Below are positions 1 through 11,507 of a stretch of DNA of 64,000 nucleotides, piece by piece. Origin of the DNA: Ascidia mentula (taxonomy: Eukaryota; Chordata; Ascidiacea; Phlebobranchia; Ascidiidae); NCBI GenBank assembly GCA_947561715.1, contig OX387199.1, forward strand, positions 22,139,001 through 22,203,000. The letters are read 5' to 3'. The position numbers and the translations under genes were made by a program. The number at the start of each line of letters is the position of its first letter. Position 1 is the stretch's first letter. The notes beneath the pieces were generated by a model. That model saw only the letters and a program-made list of their open reading frames with translations. It did no database searches and was not told the origin of the DNA.

Positions 1-829
1 AGAAACATCTGAGGCAAGTTGCAATCACTGCCCTTCCGCGTGCATTTGAACCCGTGCCCGTTCTGCCATCGGAGGTGGGACGAGCAATCGTTGCAGGTAT
101 CGTCATCACAGATGGTGGATCGATGGAGGCAGGTGGAGTCGGGACAACGGAAGTGCGTCGGGCATTCCATGTCGCATGGGACGCCAGGGTTACAAGGGTG
201 GACGAGGGAATCGCACAACTGACGTTTGGTTTTGTTGCAGTTCATGTTGGGGTCATCCGGGTTCAAATGGTTGTGACACGTGTTTGAATCGTCGAAACAT
301 TCGCAAGTTCGCACGAGACTGAAAGAGAAATAAGAAAATTATGTTTGTAAAATTAATAAATAGGGCTCACAATTTGAAAATGGTAATTGGTGAGCATATA
401 ATTCATACAACAGGAAGGGTCTTCAGTTTGCACTGAATGAATAAAGTTGACAAACAAACAGCATTTTAATAAAGGGTTAACCACTAGTGTCGCTGCAAAA
501 CCTGCTGTTTAAAGATCATATGTGCATTAAAATAAAATGAGAAAATTGCAATGTGGATTGCATGGCAACCATGTAACCCCTAAATACACATTCACCCCCA
601 AATTCAAGACAATAAAAAACACTTTAAATCAACCTAACTTGAGTTTGAGGCATATGACGTAGCATGACGACACAAATCTGGGGTTTCCCCGTCACAATAA
701 CATTCATCACTTAAGTCAGGGCAATCAATGACGTCATCACACACGCTTTTGCTGGAGATTATCGTTTCGTTGTCGTGGCAACGGAAGCAAGTGGAATTAA
801 ATTCAGCGAATATCGATTGTCTGACGTCG
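1..829 (-). pseudogene. Partial copy of the LDLa-module receptor gene (A exon and B exon)
   Basis: This is a near-identical copy of 19038-19873. The A-type exon occupies 1-318 and runs off the window. It encodes paired LDL-receptor class A modules with the CPTHFRCPDSTC and CNDCSS signatures. The B-type exon is at about 638-829 and has the CDDVIDCPDLSDEC calcium-binding signature. The A exon has an intact acceptor at 318/319. At the 3' end of the B exon the donor used by the paralogue (AG|GTGGGC) reads AG|TTAGG; only a GT one base earlier remains, which would change the phase. Similarity to the second copy stops at about 984, so no upstream exons or signal peptide follow. I read it as a truncated duplicate. 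It could still be the 3' half of a gene with different 5' exons, because the window cuts it. Confidence 0.7.
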
Positions 830-1341
830 CTTTAAACAAAGTGATGTTTTACTTGTATGATTTAATTCACAACAGAAACTTGTTGATTGTTGGTAAGTAT
901 TCCGTCTAACCAACTCATATAAATACAGAATACCCTCATGGTACATTAGCACCCTTGCCTGAGCGTTAAAATGATTTTGGAAAATGAATGGAATGAATTT
1001 ACGCGGTTCGCCAGGTATTTGAGAACGCGAATTTTACGGGAACAGCGAAGTTGTGACAACCTGTAACTCTCAGGAAGGGAAGTCTGCGTCAGTTAAGTTA
1101 CCGCGCGAGCGACGCTTCCAGAAAGAATATCGTTAAAAGTTGGACGGGCAACCGCTTGTGGTCGAGATATCTTGCCTGGGTTTGTGTGTTACAAAAAGTG
1201 CTACAAAATCTAAACATTTCACCCGAAAATTGCTAAACTGAATATAAACCTGTAGTGTATAAATTTTTTGTACATAAAAAAAAAAGTGTTAGCTTTTGGA
1301 ACTCATCTTATTGCTCTGTCGTAATTCCTTGCGTGTATTAT

Positions 1342-1530
1342 TCATTCACGTAGAATTTCGTCACACCTGACTAACTCCAAGTTTCTCGGTTGTAAACACC
1401 AGTCATGCATTTCGTTCAACTCAATTGTAGACCAGGTGGAATGCCAGTCGCCTATATAACCTGGTTTAATTATATAGGGACCGTGCATTACTGGCGAGCG
1501 GTGCTGCCTAATATGCTGTTTCACGACCAT
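1342..1530 (-). CDS. Small ORF of 62 codons, duplicated (doubtful gene)
   Basis: An ATG-initiated ORF on the minus strand that reads open for 62 codons and has an equally long open counterpart at 23909-24097 in the second duplication unit. The two differ at only three residues that I can see, and all three are replacements (I/N, I/T, H/L). That pattern gives no sign of purifying selection. I recognise no domain. Part of the same sequence (the stretch around TCCAAGTTTCTC) also occurs at about 6300. It may be a noncoding repeat that happens to be open. Confidence 0.2.
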   Translation of the reverse strand: MVVKQHIRQHRSPVMHGPYIIKPGYIGDWHSTWSTIELNEMHDWCLQPRNLELVRCDEILRE

Positions 1531-2554
1531 TGTGATTTACACCATATCCACCGACTGATTCAACGCTTCACCGGTTTTTAACGCCTTCTTCACTCAACTG
1601 GATCGAAAATAGTCATCGAGTTATCAGGGGTTTTCCATTTCGTTTCACTGTTAAAAAAGATTCGTTCAGTGTTTTTAGTTTAGTTTTGCGATTTGCTGGT
1701 TTCTGTTGAATGGAAGGTTTAAGCTGGCTTTATCCCTGCAATTTCATTCGGTCGCTCTAAAAAGTATCCCGAAATCTTGTTTTCAAGCTTGTATGAAGTT
1801 TATTTACAGAATTAAAAAACAGCAAACTGGGTATAATTTAACTACACTGGGGATAGGTCATACAAAAATATGCGCTGCATGACGATAAAACGATGAAACG
1901 TAGGGAAAATACCATGAGGACATTTTCATTTAAAAACTTGTGTAAATAATCTTGTTTAATATCAGTCAATGATTCAACATAAATTTACTGTTTGACGAGA
2001 TCATGTCACGATTATAAACACATTCCATGAAATCGGATTTAGATGCGAATTAAATGCGCTTGCTTTTAATTGTAAACACATTAAAAACAAACAAAGAAGC
2101 TAACTAAGCTCCTCATGTAAAAACAACAACGATTTAATATCGGTTGCCTAGAAAAAGCTGCATCAAAAAGCAGTATCTGATTTCGCTAATTATGGTTCCA
2201 CAAGAATTTATAATTCAATGCATAATTGTTGATTCAAAGTTTCACCAGCAAACAGTTAAATCCGAACAAACAGTGTATTATCATTCTTTGGGAATAAATT
2301 ACTGAATTTAAGATAAAAGAAAGAACGATCTTATTGGTTGATTTAGTCACGTTAGTGAAGTTGCATTAGTAGTAAACAATGTTCCGACTTGCTGGTAAAC
2401 TAACCATGCCCAGAAATAAAAGCAAAGTGCTAAAAAAATGCTGGACCTTACTTGTTTACTAGCGACAGAGTAGTGCAGTCACCAACTGCAGTGACGAGAC
2501 TTGTTTGCTTCTGTGGGTAAACAATTGTTTTTCTATCTTTACTTTCTTCTTTTC

Positions 2555-3612
2555 TCAGGTTGCGGGACCTTCTGACTCCGAGTTGTCAGAACTAGAACCT
2601 TCTTCAAATTGAGCGTCTTGTTCATTATTTTCTGTACTTCTAAATTGTGGATTAAATAATGTTTTCATCAGAGCTTCTTTCTCTTCCTGCCTATTTCCGT
2701 AGTATCTGTGAAAATATTAAATTCATTAGAGCGGTATAAAGTTTCTATTTATTTCTATAGCGATTGTTTATGAATAAAATGCCCATCCAACAGACAAAAA
2801 AACAAGGTTTTATTATTCTACAATTATGGGTTTATTGTTTCATGACCTTGCATTAACCTTGTAAAACTTCTTTCTGCTTCCGCTGTCCGTTGTTTGAATG
2901 AGCCTTTAAATATACTGGATTTCTCAGTTTCTCTCAAGATATAAATGTTTTTTTCCAAAAGACAGACTACGATGTAAGACATCACTGGGACGTAACGGAG
3001 TTCATCATTTTCAACAAGTCGTCTGGCGATTTCGAACACCAGCAGGACGGCGATGTCAAAAAACTGACCTTCCTTAGTCGACTTATACTTGGTACAAACC
3101 GATTCAGTCATAAAGTTTTTGAAATAAGTTGGAAATTTATCAAGATCTGATCTCGCTCTCAGAATGGCTTTTATAGATTTTGGAGTAAATTTTTTTTCTT
3201 TTGACTTCATATCTTCTTTGCTGTCTGCAGAGGTTATAATTACGCCATTTCCAGGTTGCTTTTTAGTTGGATTGGCAAGCAACATAACGTCCTGTTTGGT
3301 ACCACAATTGAAGTAGAAATAGTTTCCCTTCTTAAATTTGTTTTTGTTTCGCACAATGTCAATGAACGTGTAAAGTAACTCCTGTCCGTTGCGTTCTTTT
3401 TGAAATGTGTAGCTGTCTACCAGGTTTTCTGGAGGGGGAGGAGGAGGAAGATGTGACTCTTCTTCTTTTTTATTTTTGCACCACAACTCCAAATCATCCC
3501 GCAGTTTGCCGTGTGTTGCTTTACGTTCATCAGGATCAATCCCTTTGCGTTCCAACAACTGGGTGCGAAATTGTTTGTCAAAATCTAGAAATTCCTCGAA
3601 AGATTCTCCCAT
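2555..3612 (-). CDS. LLANPT-family protein, copy 1 (unknown function)
   Basis: Two exons on the minus strand: 2858-3612 and 2555-2705, joined in phase (ACA AG|A TAC) through a GT-AG intron of 152 bases, giving about 301 aa. I do not recognise the family. It shares with the genes at 7563 and 26710 an N-terminal FDKQFR-type segment, a central core of the form CGxxxDVMLLANPTKKQPGNG followed by IIT, then FFDIAVLLVFEIARRLV and a PVMSYIVVCLL segment. The second exon carries EKEALMKTLFNP, which matches EKEQLMKQLFNP in the 7563 gene, so the exon join is supported by conservation. Its C-terminus is acidic and serine-rich, whereas the other two copies end in basic stretches. No signal peptide; the hydrophobic segments look too short and interrupted for confident membrane spans. 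Probably intracellular. Confidence 0.75.
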
Positions 3613-5424
3613 TGTTTTAGTTATAAATAAATCAACTCTATTTGATAAAATCTAAACATTCAATTTAGCGACTTGTTGACAGAAAAAAGTAACATTTGGG
3701 TAAATTTTACATATAGGACACATATCATATGTTAGATCAAAGATTTTTTTTGAGTATTTGTTTTCTTCACCTATACACCAACACGCTTGAAAATACCCAA
3801 AAGTAGTTACTCGATATCTGCGTGATCAATTCATCCAGATCTTGCCTTTCATCAAACTTTATGGTAACGTTTTGCGAGCCTGAAATTACCTTGTGCTTTG
3901 CTTTGTACGGAAATTTGATTCTGTGTAACTTCTAACTCCACAGTGTCTCTCTCTATATATATCCGACCCTTTGATTCTAAACACAATGTTTATTGTGATT
4001 GCTGTAAATGCTTTATTTCCAAAACGATGTTCGATGGATCGTTTTGCTTTCGGCCACGATTTCAAACCTGAATACCCGAAATTCTAAACGAGCGCATGTG
4101 GCGTTACCAACAAGCTTTTTGCATTGTTACGAAATAATATCGCTTAGCAACGTAAGCAATTTAACAAACACAGTTCGACGTGGATTATTCAGCGACAAAC
4201 TTTTCCCACAGTAATTTGACGATCAGATTACAAACCGACGCCGGATCAATGGGGAAAGTTTATAAAACTTAAACTAACAAGGAAGAGTCAGTTGATTAGC
4301 AAACAGTTTACAAAATCACACATACGTGAAAAAAGTTTTGAAACCTAAAAAAAAATTTAAAACACCTTCTGGTGATTCCCCCGGGGGTAAACACCATCAT
4401 ACACGTGTGTTTTGTTGATATATCTTGTGGTTGTACGTCTATGTATATGTGCCAACACTGTTAAGAGATTCGGAAACCTTGCGAACTAAAATTGACTGGC
4501 AAATGTTTTTGTTTTAAGTATAAGCTATGAAGGCAATGATGCTTTTCACAGTGAGTTGCGGAAAAGGTGAAGGATGTTTCGATCTAACAGGTCTTATCAG
4601 TGCAGCTATGGCATGACTTACAACGGTATTGTCAGCTAAATATATTTTTCTTTTATTTGTTTTTAATATATTTGTATTAAGTAGTTGGAATATTTGGGCT
4701 AGGAGCAGTCATGTGCAAAATATTTTTTTAATTTTAACTAGGGTGCATGGAATTACGGACCAAAGTGGGTTTCATGGAAACAAATTCTTGCACAGCTGCA
4801 GGGTAGGATGCGATTAAGTATGAGGCACTTGCTTCTTGTATGTGACGTATTGAGGTTTTGTGATACAACAATCGTTATTAATGACCAATTTAGGTTTTGT
4901 GACGGAATAATAAGTCTTTGTACAAGTTTATGTTTTAGCAAAAAAGTCAGCAATTTTGGCCCAACCATGTTACAAGCCGCAAACAATTACGTTGTGTGGG
5001 CAGCAAACCGCCTACAAGTTTTAAATGGCAAATAGTTTAGGATTTTTTTTGTAGTGGTAGATAATATAAAGACCTCAGGAATATTTCATTCCTTCTGCGG
5101 CAATCTTTCTTTCAATCCCCGGCGAGATGTTTTTGTCTGATATTAACTTTACGTTGAAATTATTTGGGAAAGCTTCACGCTTCGTCACATTAGCAAGAGA
5201 TTAAGTTCATATGCGAAATCATCACACGATGTTAATTTGAAGGCGTATAAGTGATGAGCGAATGATTGTGTTCATTTCTGTCTACAGATTTAATTAACCT
5301 TGCGGCTTAAAACGCATTTATTTGCATAGTTTTGCAAAGCAAACACCCAATTAGACGACCAATAACTTTAAATTTATATGTAGAGATTGATATGCTCTGT
5401 AGTTATTGATTTTGCAGTTCAAAT
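3613..5424. other. Gene-free spacer; diverged copy of the inverted upstream repeat
   Basis: No gene seen. The stretch at about 3760-4220 is a diverged copy of the left arm of the inverted repeat (5425-6095), in the same orientation, and includes the TATATATATCCGA-type run and the segment about TTGTTACGAAATAATATC. The rest is AT-rich sequence in which I see no structure. Confidence 0.5.
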
Positions 5425-6095
5425 ACAAAACAATCCCATTAAATACGATAACGCCAGGTAAATATTTGGATTACTATCAAATATAACTGCAATAAGTAAA
5501 ACCAAAGTTTTGCATTTTTCCATTAACACAGTGTAGAGCAAAACAAACGTGGTTCCTAACTGCAACAACACAAACATAAACACCCACATATTCTAAAACT
5601 TTTCGCCCAATTAAGTGTCTGTCAAACATAATCAAAAAATGTTTTTGGCAAATCCTTATTCCACTGCACACACATAGTAACACATAGCACCGATGTTCAC
5701 CCAGAACGTGTATGGCTTTCATCAAACATTATGTTAATGTTTTGTGGACCTGTCATATTAACCTGGTGCCTTGCTAACTCCACGGAAACACTATTGTGTG
5801 TAACTGTCTCCTGACTCCATATAGTGCCTCTCTATATATCCGATCCTTCGTCTTTTGCGCACGATTCAAAACCTGATTACTTGAAATTGTACCCCACCCC
5901 CAAGCGTTACCAACCGATTTTTATATTGTTACGAAACAATATCACTTAGCAACGTAAACAATTAACAAACACCATGTAACGAACATTCTATGTAAGTTGC
6001 TCAGCGACAAATATTTTCCCAAGATCATATTACGTATGGATGGCGCGTCCTTCCACACCGTTAACACAAGACAACAATAAACACAATGTTCATTA
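5425..6095. repeat. Long inverted repeat, left arm
   Basis: This arm matches the reverse complement of 6615-7281 along most of its length, with scattered substitutions and small indels. Landmarks are the outer end CCCATTAAATACGATAACG (about 5435), which pairs with the same motif reversed at about 7255, and the inner end GGATGGCGCGTCCTTCCACA (about 6037), which pairs at about 6646. Arms are about 650-670 bases around a spacer of about 520 bases. No ORF of note in it. Confidence 0.85.
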
Positions 6096-6342
6096 AATCA
6101 CGACAATAAATGTTATTTTCTTTTATACCAATTGGCGCAGCTTCTCCTTAGATGGAGATATAATTATGTGTGTATCTATATTACAAACGATGGGATTTAG
6201 CATCAAGGTACCCCCGGTGAGTCACCAGTGTTTGTTTTTGTTTGAAGTCACTCCATTGTTACGGGGTTAGCGTGGGTTAAAATTTCTCCACGCCTGACTG
6301 GCTCCAAGTTTCTCTGTTGTAAACACCAGCAGTCAAGCATTT

Positions 6343-6575
6343 TAACGGTGTGGAAACACACGCTATCCGTACGCAATATGTTCTTGGGGAAATACCTGTA
6401 GCTGAACAACTCACAAAGAATGTTCGTTAAAGGGTGTTTGCTAAATTGTTTATGTTGCTAAGTGATATTGTTTCGTAACAATACAAAAAGCGTGTTGGTA
6501 ACGCCACATGGGCTCGTTCACAAATGCGGGTATTCAGGTTTGAAATCGTGGCCGAAAGCAAAACGATCCGACTCA
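6343..6575. repeat. Third, partial copy of the repeat, inside the inverted-repeat spacer
   Basis: This stretch repeats the right-arm sequence at about 6650-6870 in direct orientation (GTGTGGA...CAACTCACA, then AAGTGATATTGTTTCGTAAC) but is more diverged. Its closest relative in the window may be the copy at 3.76-4.22 kb, because both carry the GGCCGAAAGCAAAACGATC segment that the arms lack. Confidence 0.7.
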
Positions 6576-6614
6576 CTTCGTTTTGGAGACGAAGCATTTG
6601 CCGCAATCATAATA

Positions 6615-7281
6615 AATATTGTGTTTATTGTTGTCTTGTGTTACCGGTGTGGAAGGACGCGCCATCCATACGTAATATGATCTTGAGAAAATATTTGTCA
6701 CTGAACAACTCACATAGAATGTTCGTTACATGGTGTTTGTTAATTGTTTACGTTGCTAAGTGATATTGTTTCGTAACAATATAAAAAGCGGTTGGTAACG
6801 CTTGGGGGTGGGGTAGAATTTCGAGTAATCAGGTTTTGAATCGTGCCCAAAAGACAAAGGATCGGATATATATAGGGAGGCACTATGGAGTGAGGGGACA
6901 GTTACACATAATCGTGTTTACGTGGAGTTAGCAAGGCACCAGGTTAATATGACTGGTCCACAAAAACATTACTATAAACTTTTGAGGCAAGGCATGCACG
7001 TTCTGAATGAACATCGGTGCAAGGTGTGTTACTCTTTGTGTATAGTGGAATAATTTCCCAAAATTTTTTTGGATTAGTTTTGACAGACGCTTATTTAAGC
7101 GAAAAGTTTTAGAATATGTGGGTGTTTATGTCTGTGTTGTTGCAGTTAGGACCAACGTTTGTTTTGCTCTACACATGTGTTTACGGAAAAATGCAAAACT
7201 TTGGTTTTACTTATTGCGGTTATATTTGATGGTGATCCAAATATTTACCTGACGTTATCGTATTTAATGGGATTGTTTTTG
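6615..7281. repeat. Long inverted repeat, right arm
   Basis: Reverse complement of 5425-6095 with scattered differences. It ends about 280 bases upstream of the ATG of the LLANPT-family gene at 7563, so it forms that gene's upstream region. It contains a TATA-like run GGATATATATAGGGAGG at about 6863. Confidence 0.85.
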
Positions 7282-7562
7282 TTAGGAAGTGGCCATACGT
7301 TGAAAACATCAACGTGGCGCATAAAAGTGGCATATTAGTGTGACGCCATATTAATATATATATATTATTAAGCCAGATATGATATCAAGCGTACAGTGAG
7401 TATAGACCTGAGTCTGATAACTTCCGAGAACCTTAGGGACTCGTTGTGTTTTTTGAACGTTTGTACAAATTGTTATCATATTTGGTCATAAATAGTAACG
7501 GTTACAAAAGGGAAATTATTTGTTTCAATAATTCAGCTTAGGTTTGAAATAAAGTATCTGAA

Positions 7563-8654
7563 ATGGCTTCAACTGCTGCCATTTCCGATGATTATGAGAA
7601 GTTTGCGGAGTTTGACAAAAACTTCCGCGATCAACTAACTAGACCAGGAATTGAACCTGATCCATCAACATTATTCAATGAAATTTTGCTAAGAAATTTA
7701 AAAAGACATTGTGAAAAATATAAACATTGTTTGCCATCGGACGATTTAATGCCTCGATACAAACTTACAGGGCACAAGGGACGAGACTTACTTTACACAT
7801 TCATTGAAGTTGTGAAAAACAGATCCTACTATAAAAAAGGAAATTATTTCTTCTTCCGCTGCGGGTCTGATGCTGGGGATCGAGATATAATCTTGCTCGC
7901 CAATCCAACTGATAACCAACCTGGGAACGGGTTAATAATTACTTTTGCTCTTACAGAACAACCCAATGGTTACAAATATTTTATCAATGATGGTCACGCC
8001 CCAAAATTGCGTGGGTTTTGTAATTACTTTCAGAAGTTTATGACAGAATCATTCAACATCGAAGGCCGCAATAAACGCAAAGAGGGTCGTTTCTTCGAGC
8101 TTTCTGTTCTCTTTTTGTTCGGGATTGCCAGACGACTTGTTCCAGACAATGAAAATAGTCCAGATATAAAGAAAAAGCTTGATTCCATTCCTGTGTCATC
8201 CTGCATCGCCGCTTGTCTATTGAGAATCGACAGGAAGAAGACTGAAATCGCCAGGAAGAAGACTAAGTCGAAAGAATGGGAAGAGAATATAATCGAAGAT
8301 CTGATTTACATTTTTCGAAAGGAATTTGATAAAAGAGAAGAAGCAGCAAGAACAATGCTGGAAAGGTTAGTTTTTAAAAATACCCTTCAACTTAACTTTT
8401 AACAGAAGCAATTTCATTTGCACTTAGTCTGTTGTATTTTACTAATAACACACAAAGAAATCTCTGCACGCTTGTATATTCTAATGTGTTTGTAAAATGT
8501 GTTCGTTTAAAATAGGTTCAAAGAGCAAAGATGTGTGAAGGAAGAAAAAGAACAACTGATGAAACAACTCTTTAATCCAGCTTTTGCCAATGATACTAAA
8601 ATGTTCACTGATCAAAGAGTTGGAAGAAAGCGAAAACTTGTTGAAGAAAAATGA
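7563..8654 (+). CDS. LLANPT-family protein, copy 2 (unknown function)
   Basis: Two plus-strand exons, 7563-8365 and 8516-8654, join in phase (CTG GAA AG|G TTC AAA) and give about 313 aa. The first ATG of the long ORF is used. Conserved blocks: FAEFDKNFRDQL near the N-terminus; RDIILLANPTDNQPGNG followed by LIIT in the middle; FCNYFQKFMTES; RFFELSVLFLFGIARRLV; SIPVSSCIAACLLRI. The tail from the second exon is charged and ends GRKRKLVEEK, which looks like a basic nuclear-localisation-type cluster. The last third is rich in E and K and may form a coiled coil. No known domain recognised. Neighbours are its inverted paralogue at 2.6-3.6 kb and a degraded fourth copy at 10.1 kb. Confidence 0.78.
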
Positions 8655-10079
8655 GAAAACATTAAACTCTCGTGACACCAGTTTCGAATATATTCTGTTT
8701 GTTCTTATGAATTGCAGTTCCATATATCCATATATATATATATATAGGTTGTCAAATTATACTCGATTTGTGCTTTGCTTTATTTTCTAGTTCTATATAT
8801 ACGATATGTTGCGACGAAAGAAATATATTTTAAATCCTTTAAAATGTTCAATGTTCATGTTCTCTGATGTCAGAGCAATGACGTAGAATGTTTTTTCATC
8901 TACTGATTAACTGTTAGTTGTGTGCACTTAATTGTACTTGATTAATAACGCTTTACCTGTGACTATGTTCAAAGACACTTTGACTTTCGTTTATCGCGTT
9001 AAAAAGAGTCTTGTGCATTTTATTGAGTGTAATATTAAGTTTGTTAATTGCTAAATTCCTGTAAACACTGTTTAATCAAAAATCGTTGTCGCTATAATTT
9101 TGCAAATGACACTGTGTTGTTTTGTTTAAAATTTTAATCGAAAGACTATTTCTGTCTTTTAAATATCATTGTACACAGAATGTTTGTGTGTTTGATTGAA
9201 AGGGTTAAGAAAACCACTTTCAGTCAAGAGTATGCGGTTCTACAACTGCTAAATGTGATAGGTTACCTTAGAAACTACACAAGCAATGATGCCCAAGAAA
9301 TTGTTGAAACCCTTGTATTCCATATATGCGAAGGTGCAGTTTCGAATACATGAGTTCATCGTTCCTAAAAACTGATATATCATAACATAATATGCGTGGT
9401 CATCGTCAGAAACATTTGTAGGCCAAGTTGGATTAGGCCGCTACATGACAATCGTTTTAATTTTTCCGGCCGAAACGTGTGTCTCACATTGCTTGTGTAC
9501 TTTAGAATACAGCAGTCAGTCTCTCTTCCGAAAGAGAGCCCAACCCGGATAATTCAGTTGGTAGACGTAAGACTGATACGGCACATTTCATAATTTGGGG
9601 TAAGAGATAGTCTTTCCGTTTCCCACCTGTGAATTTTGAATTGCAAATCGTCTTACGGAGATACTCACAGATACTTCTGTTTACCGGTCTTGATAAGGAT
9701 AAAATTCTCCTTAAAACGGAAAGAGTGGAGATAAAAACTTTGAAAAACATTTACAGTTGTCCCGTGTTAGATCTTTGCCCCTCATTTAGTCGTGGTGAGC
9801 CTATTCGGCGTTAAGGTTGATTCGTGATCAAGATAACGTGTGGGTGTTTTTTATGCCTGAAACCGACGTGGTCAGACGGGTGAATTACTTGTTTTTTTCC
9901 TGTTTCGCTGCTGTCTCTTTACAGGTTTTATTTGCACTCCTAAAAGTTATCTAATGCACCATTTCAGCACTTCTTCTGCTGCTGTTCTTTTGTTCAAAAT
10001 TTTTCTGTAGATCAATGTCGTCCAAACGAAAATTATTTTCGACACGAAAAACAATTCCATATGGCTGTTTTCAATTAAG
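8655..10079. other. Gene-free spacer
   Basis: AT-rich sequence with no gene I can support. A short TA microsatellite lies at about 8728-8746. A weak tRNA-like A-box (TAATTCAGTTGG) sits at about 9550, but I find no matching B-box at a sensible distance. Confidence 0.4.
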
Positions 10080-10430
10080 GAGTGGATTGGCGGACATCAC
10101 CATCAATAAGTCGTCTGACAATCTCGAACACCCAGAGAACAGAGACCTCGAAAAATCCACCTTCCTTCGTTTCCAGTGTAGACTACGGTGCTGACTAAGT
10201 AGCCATAAATTTCTGAAAGCAATCCCAAACCCAGGCAAAAAGGCATAAACTCCACGAAAGAAGCTATAATGGTTTGGTTTGTAAGTGATGATGTATTAAT
10301 CCATCCATCCATCAGTTGGGTTGGATAATAGCTCGCAAGCAAGATAATAGCTCGATCCCAGCAACAGATTTGCAGCGGAAGAGGAAGTATGGAAACTAAA
10401 AATGGGTTGTGACCACCAGGTATCATAATG
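10080..10430 (-). pseudogene. Degraded fourth copy of the LLANPT-family gene
   Basis: Read on the minus strand, three conserved blocks of the family appear in the correct order but not in one frame. About 10320-10410 matches the FRCGSDAGDRDIILL-ANPT block at nucleotide level (CTTCCGCTGC, GCTGGGATCGAG, CCAACCCAACTGATGG). About 10200-10250 matches the GFCNYFQKFM block. About 10085-10175 reads EGGFFEVSVLWVFEIVRRL. The intervening sequence is shortened or altered, so this is a pseudogene remnant. The 5' part of the gene is not recognisable upstream. Confidence 0.72.
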
Positions 10431-11507
10431 AATTATGAATCTGACGTTCTTCTGGTGAAAAACAACACATATACACCATGCCTGGCTTTATTCCCAAAAC
10501 TTGTCTTCAATAAACTTCTAGAGCGAGTCGTGCCATCTTCCATCAAATACGTATTCTATTATAAATTTAGTAAGTGTTGGTTTACCAGAATATCTCGTGC
10601 AAAATCTATCTATAAGTTCAATCAACTCCCGATTGCTTTGTTTTTAAACAAATTCGTAGCAAGACGAAAACTGACTGGGAATCATTTTACAAATTTCGTC
10701 TTTTGTCATTGCTTCAGGAACAAAGAAATTAAACAAAAACAGAAAAATATGGAAAAATCTGAAAAAAATATACCAATAAATGATTTATGTCACAAATTCT
10801 GAAACGGCTATTTTATTACCTGTGCATTTCCATAAATTTTTACATTAGGTACTAAGTACTGAGAATAATATTTTCGAAATATTTGCTTTCTTTGGGCCGG
10901 TGTAAGGTTGGAAGAAATACTTAATTTTGACATCACCATTCAATGGGTTACGATGAACAGGTACGCTCAGAATATTAACTTCTTGTTCTGAAACTTTGCA
11001 AATCCAGGCAATATAACATTTAGATATCGTTAAACTTTCCGTATGAAGATCCCGTATATTGACCACTTTATCCGCCAAAAACGCAATGTTTATTAACTTA
11101 TGCCAATTTAAAGGTTTGTTTTGTTTTCAGCCAATGGACGAATTTTTATCTTTCGGTATTTCCAACCAGGGTGCTTTGGTTTTCTACAAGGGAAATTACC
11201 TTTATGCAAGGGTGTCAAGTTCTGTTACGTCACGTAGCGGTGAACCTAGTGTTAAATGTTGGAAAGGCTTACTGACTTTTTTCCAGTTTTATTTAGTACG
11301 TTAGTGACAATTCTTTAACTGCAAAATTTTTAAATCAAACCACGATTAAAAAGTTGGACCGGAAGGGCGTTGACGTCATCTCAGCATAAAACCAATCGAG
11401 CCAGGCGTTCTTATTCATTGTAGTCAAGTGATTGTTGCGTATTTCAACCTAGAAAGTAATTTGACATTTTTACCTTTCAACCTGAGCTCTTTCGTTGTTG
11501 TTAAACC
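10431..11507. other. Gene-free or unresolved spacer
   Basis: I see no gene that I can support. On the minus strand about 10845-11115 stays open for roughly 90 codons without an ATG and reads like possible coding sequence (VSEQEVNILSVPVHRNPLNG). The stretch at 10500-10660 is open for about 50 codons in one minus frame. Either could be debris of the neighbouring pseudogene or of an unrelated gene. Confidence 0.3.

Larger units (their letters stand above)
1..3612. repeat. Segmental duplication, unit 1
   Basis: Blocks of this segment match 19038-26710 in the same order and orientation: 1-984 with 19038-20023, 985-1250 with about 22868-23118, 1286-1860 with about 23850-24415, and then a more diverged stretch ending in the paralogous minus-strand gene. 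Unit 2 has about 2.8 kb and 0.7 kb that unit 1 lacks. The left end is outside the window. The region 830-2554 has no gene apart from a 62-codon minus ORF at 1342-1530. Confidence 0.85.

Noticed and set aside
54-287. Plus-strand ORF at the left edge (and its twin at 19093-19326)
   Set aside because: It is antisense to the LDLa A-type exon; its conservation follows from the duplicated receptor exon.
9535-9600. Possible tRNA gene (A-box-like TAATTCAGTTGG)
   Set aside because: No B-box at the right distance and no pairing acceptor stem.
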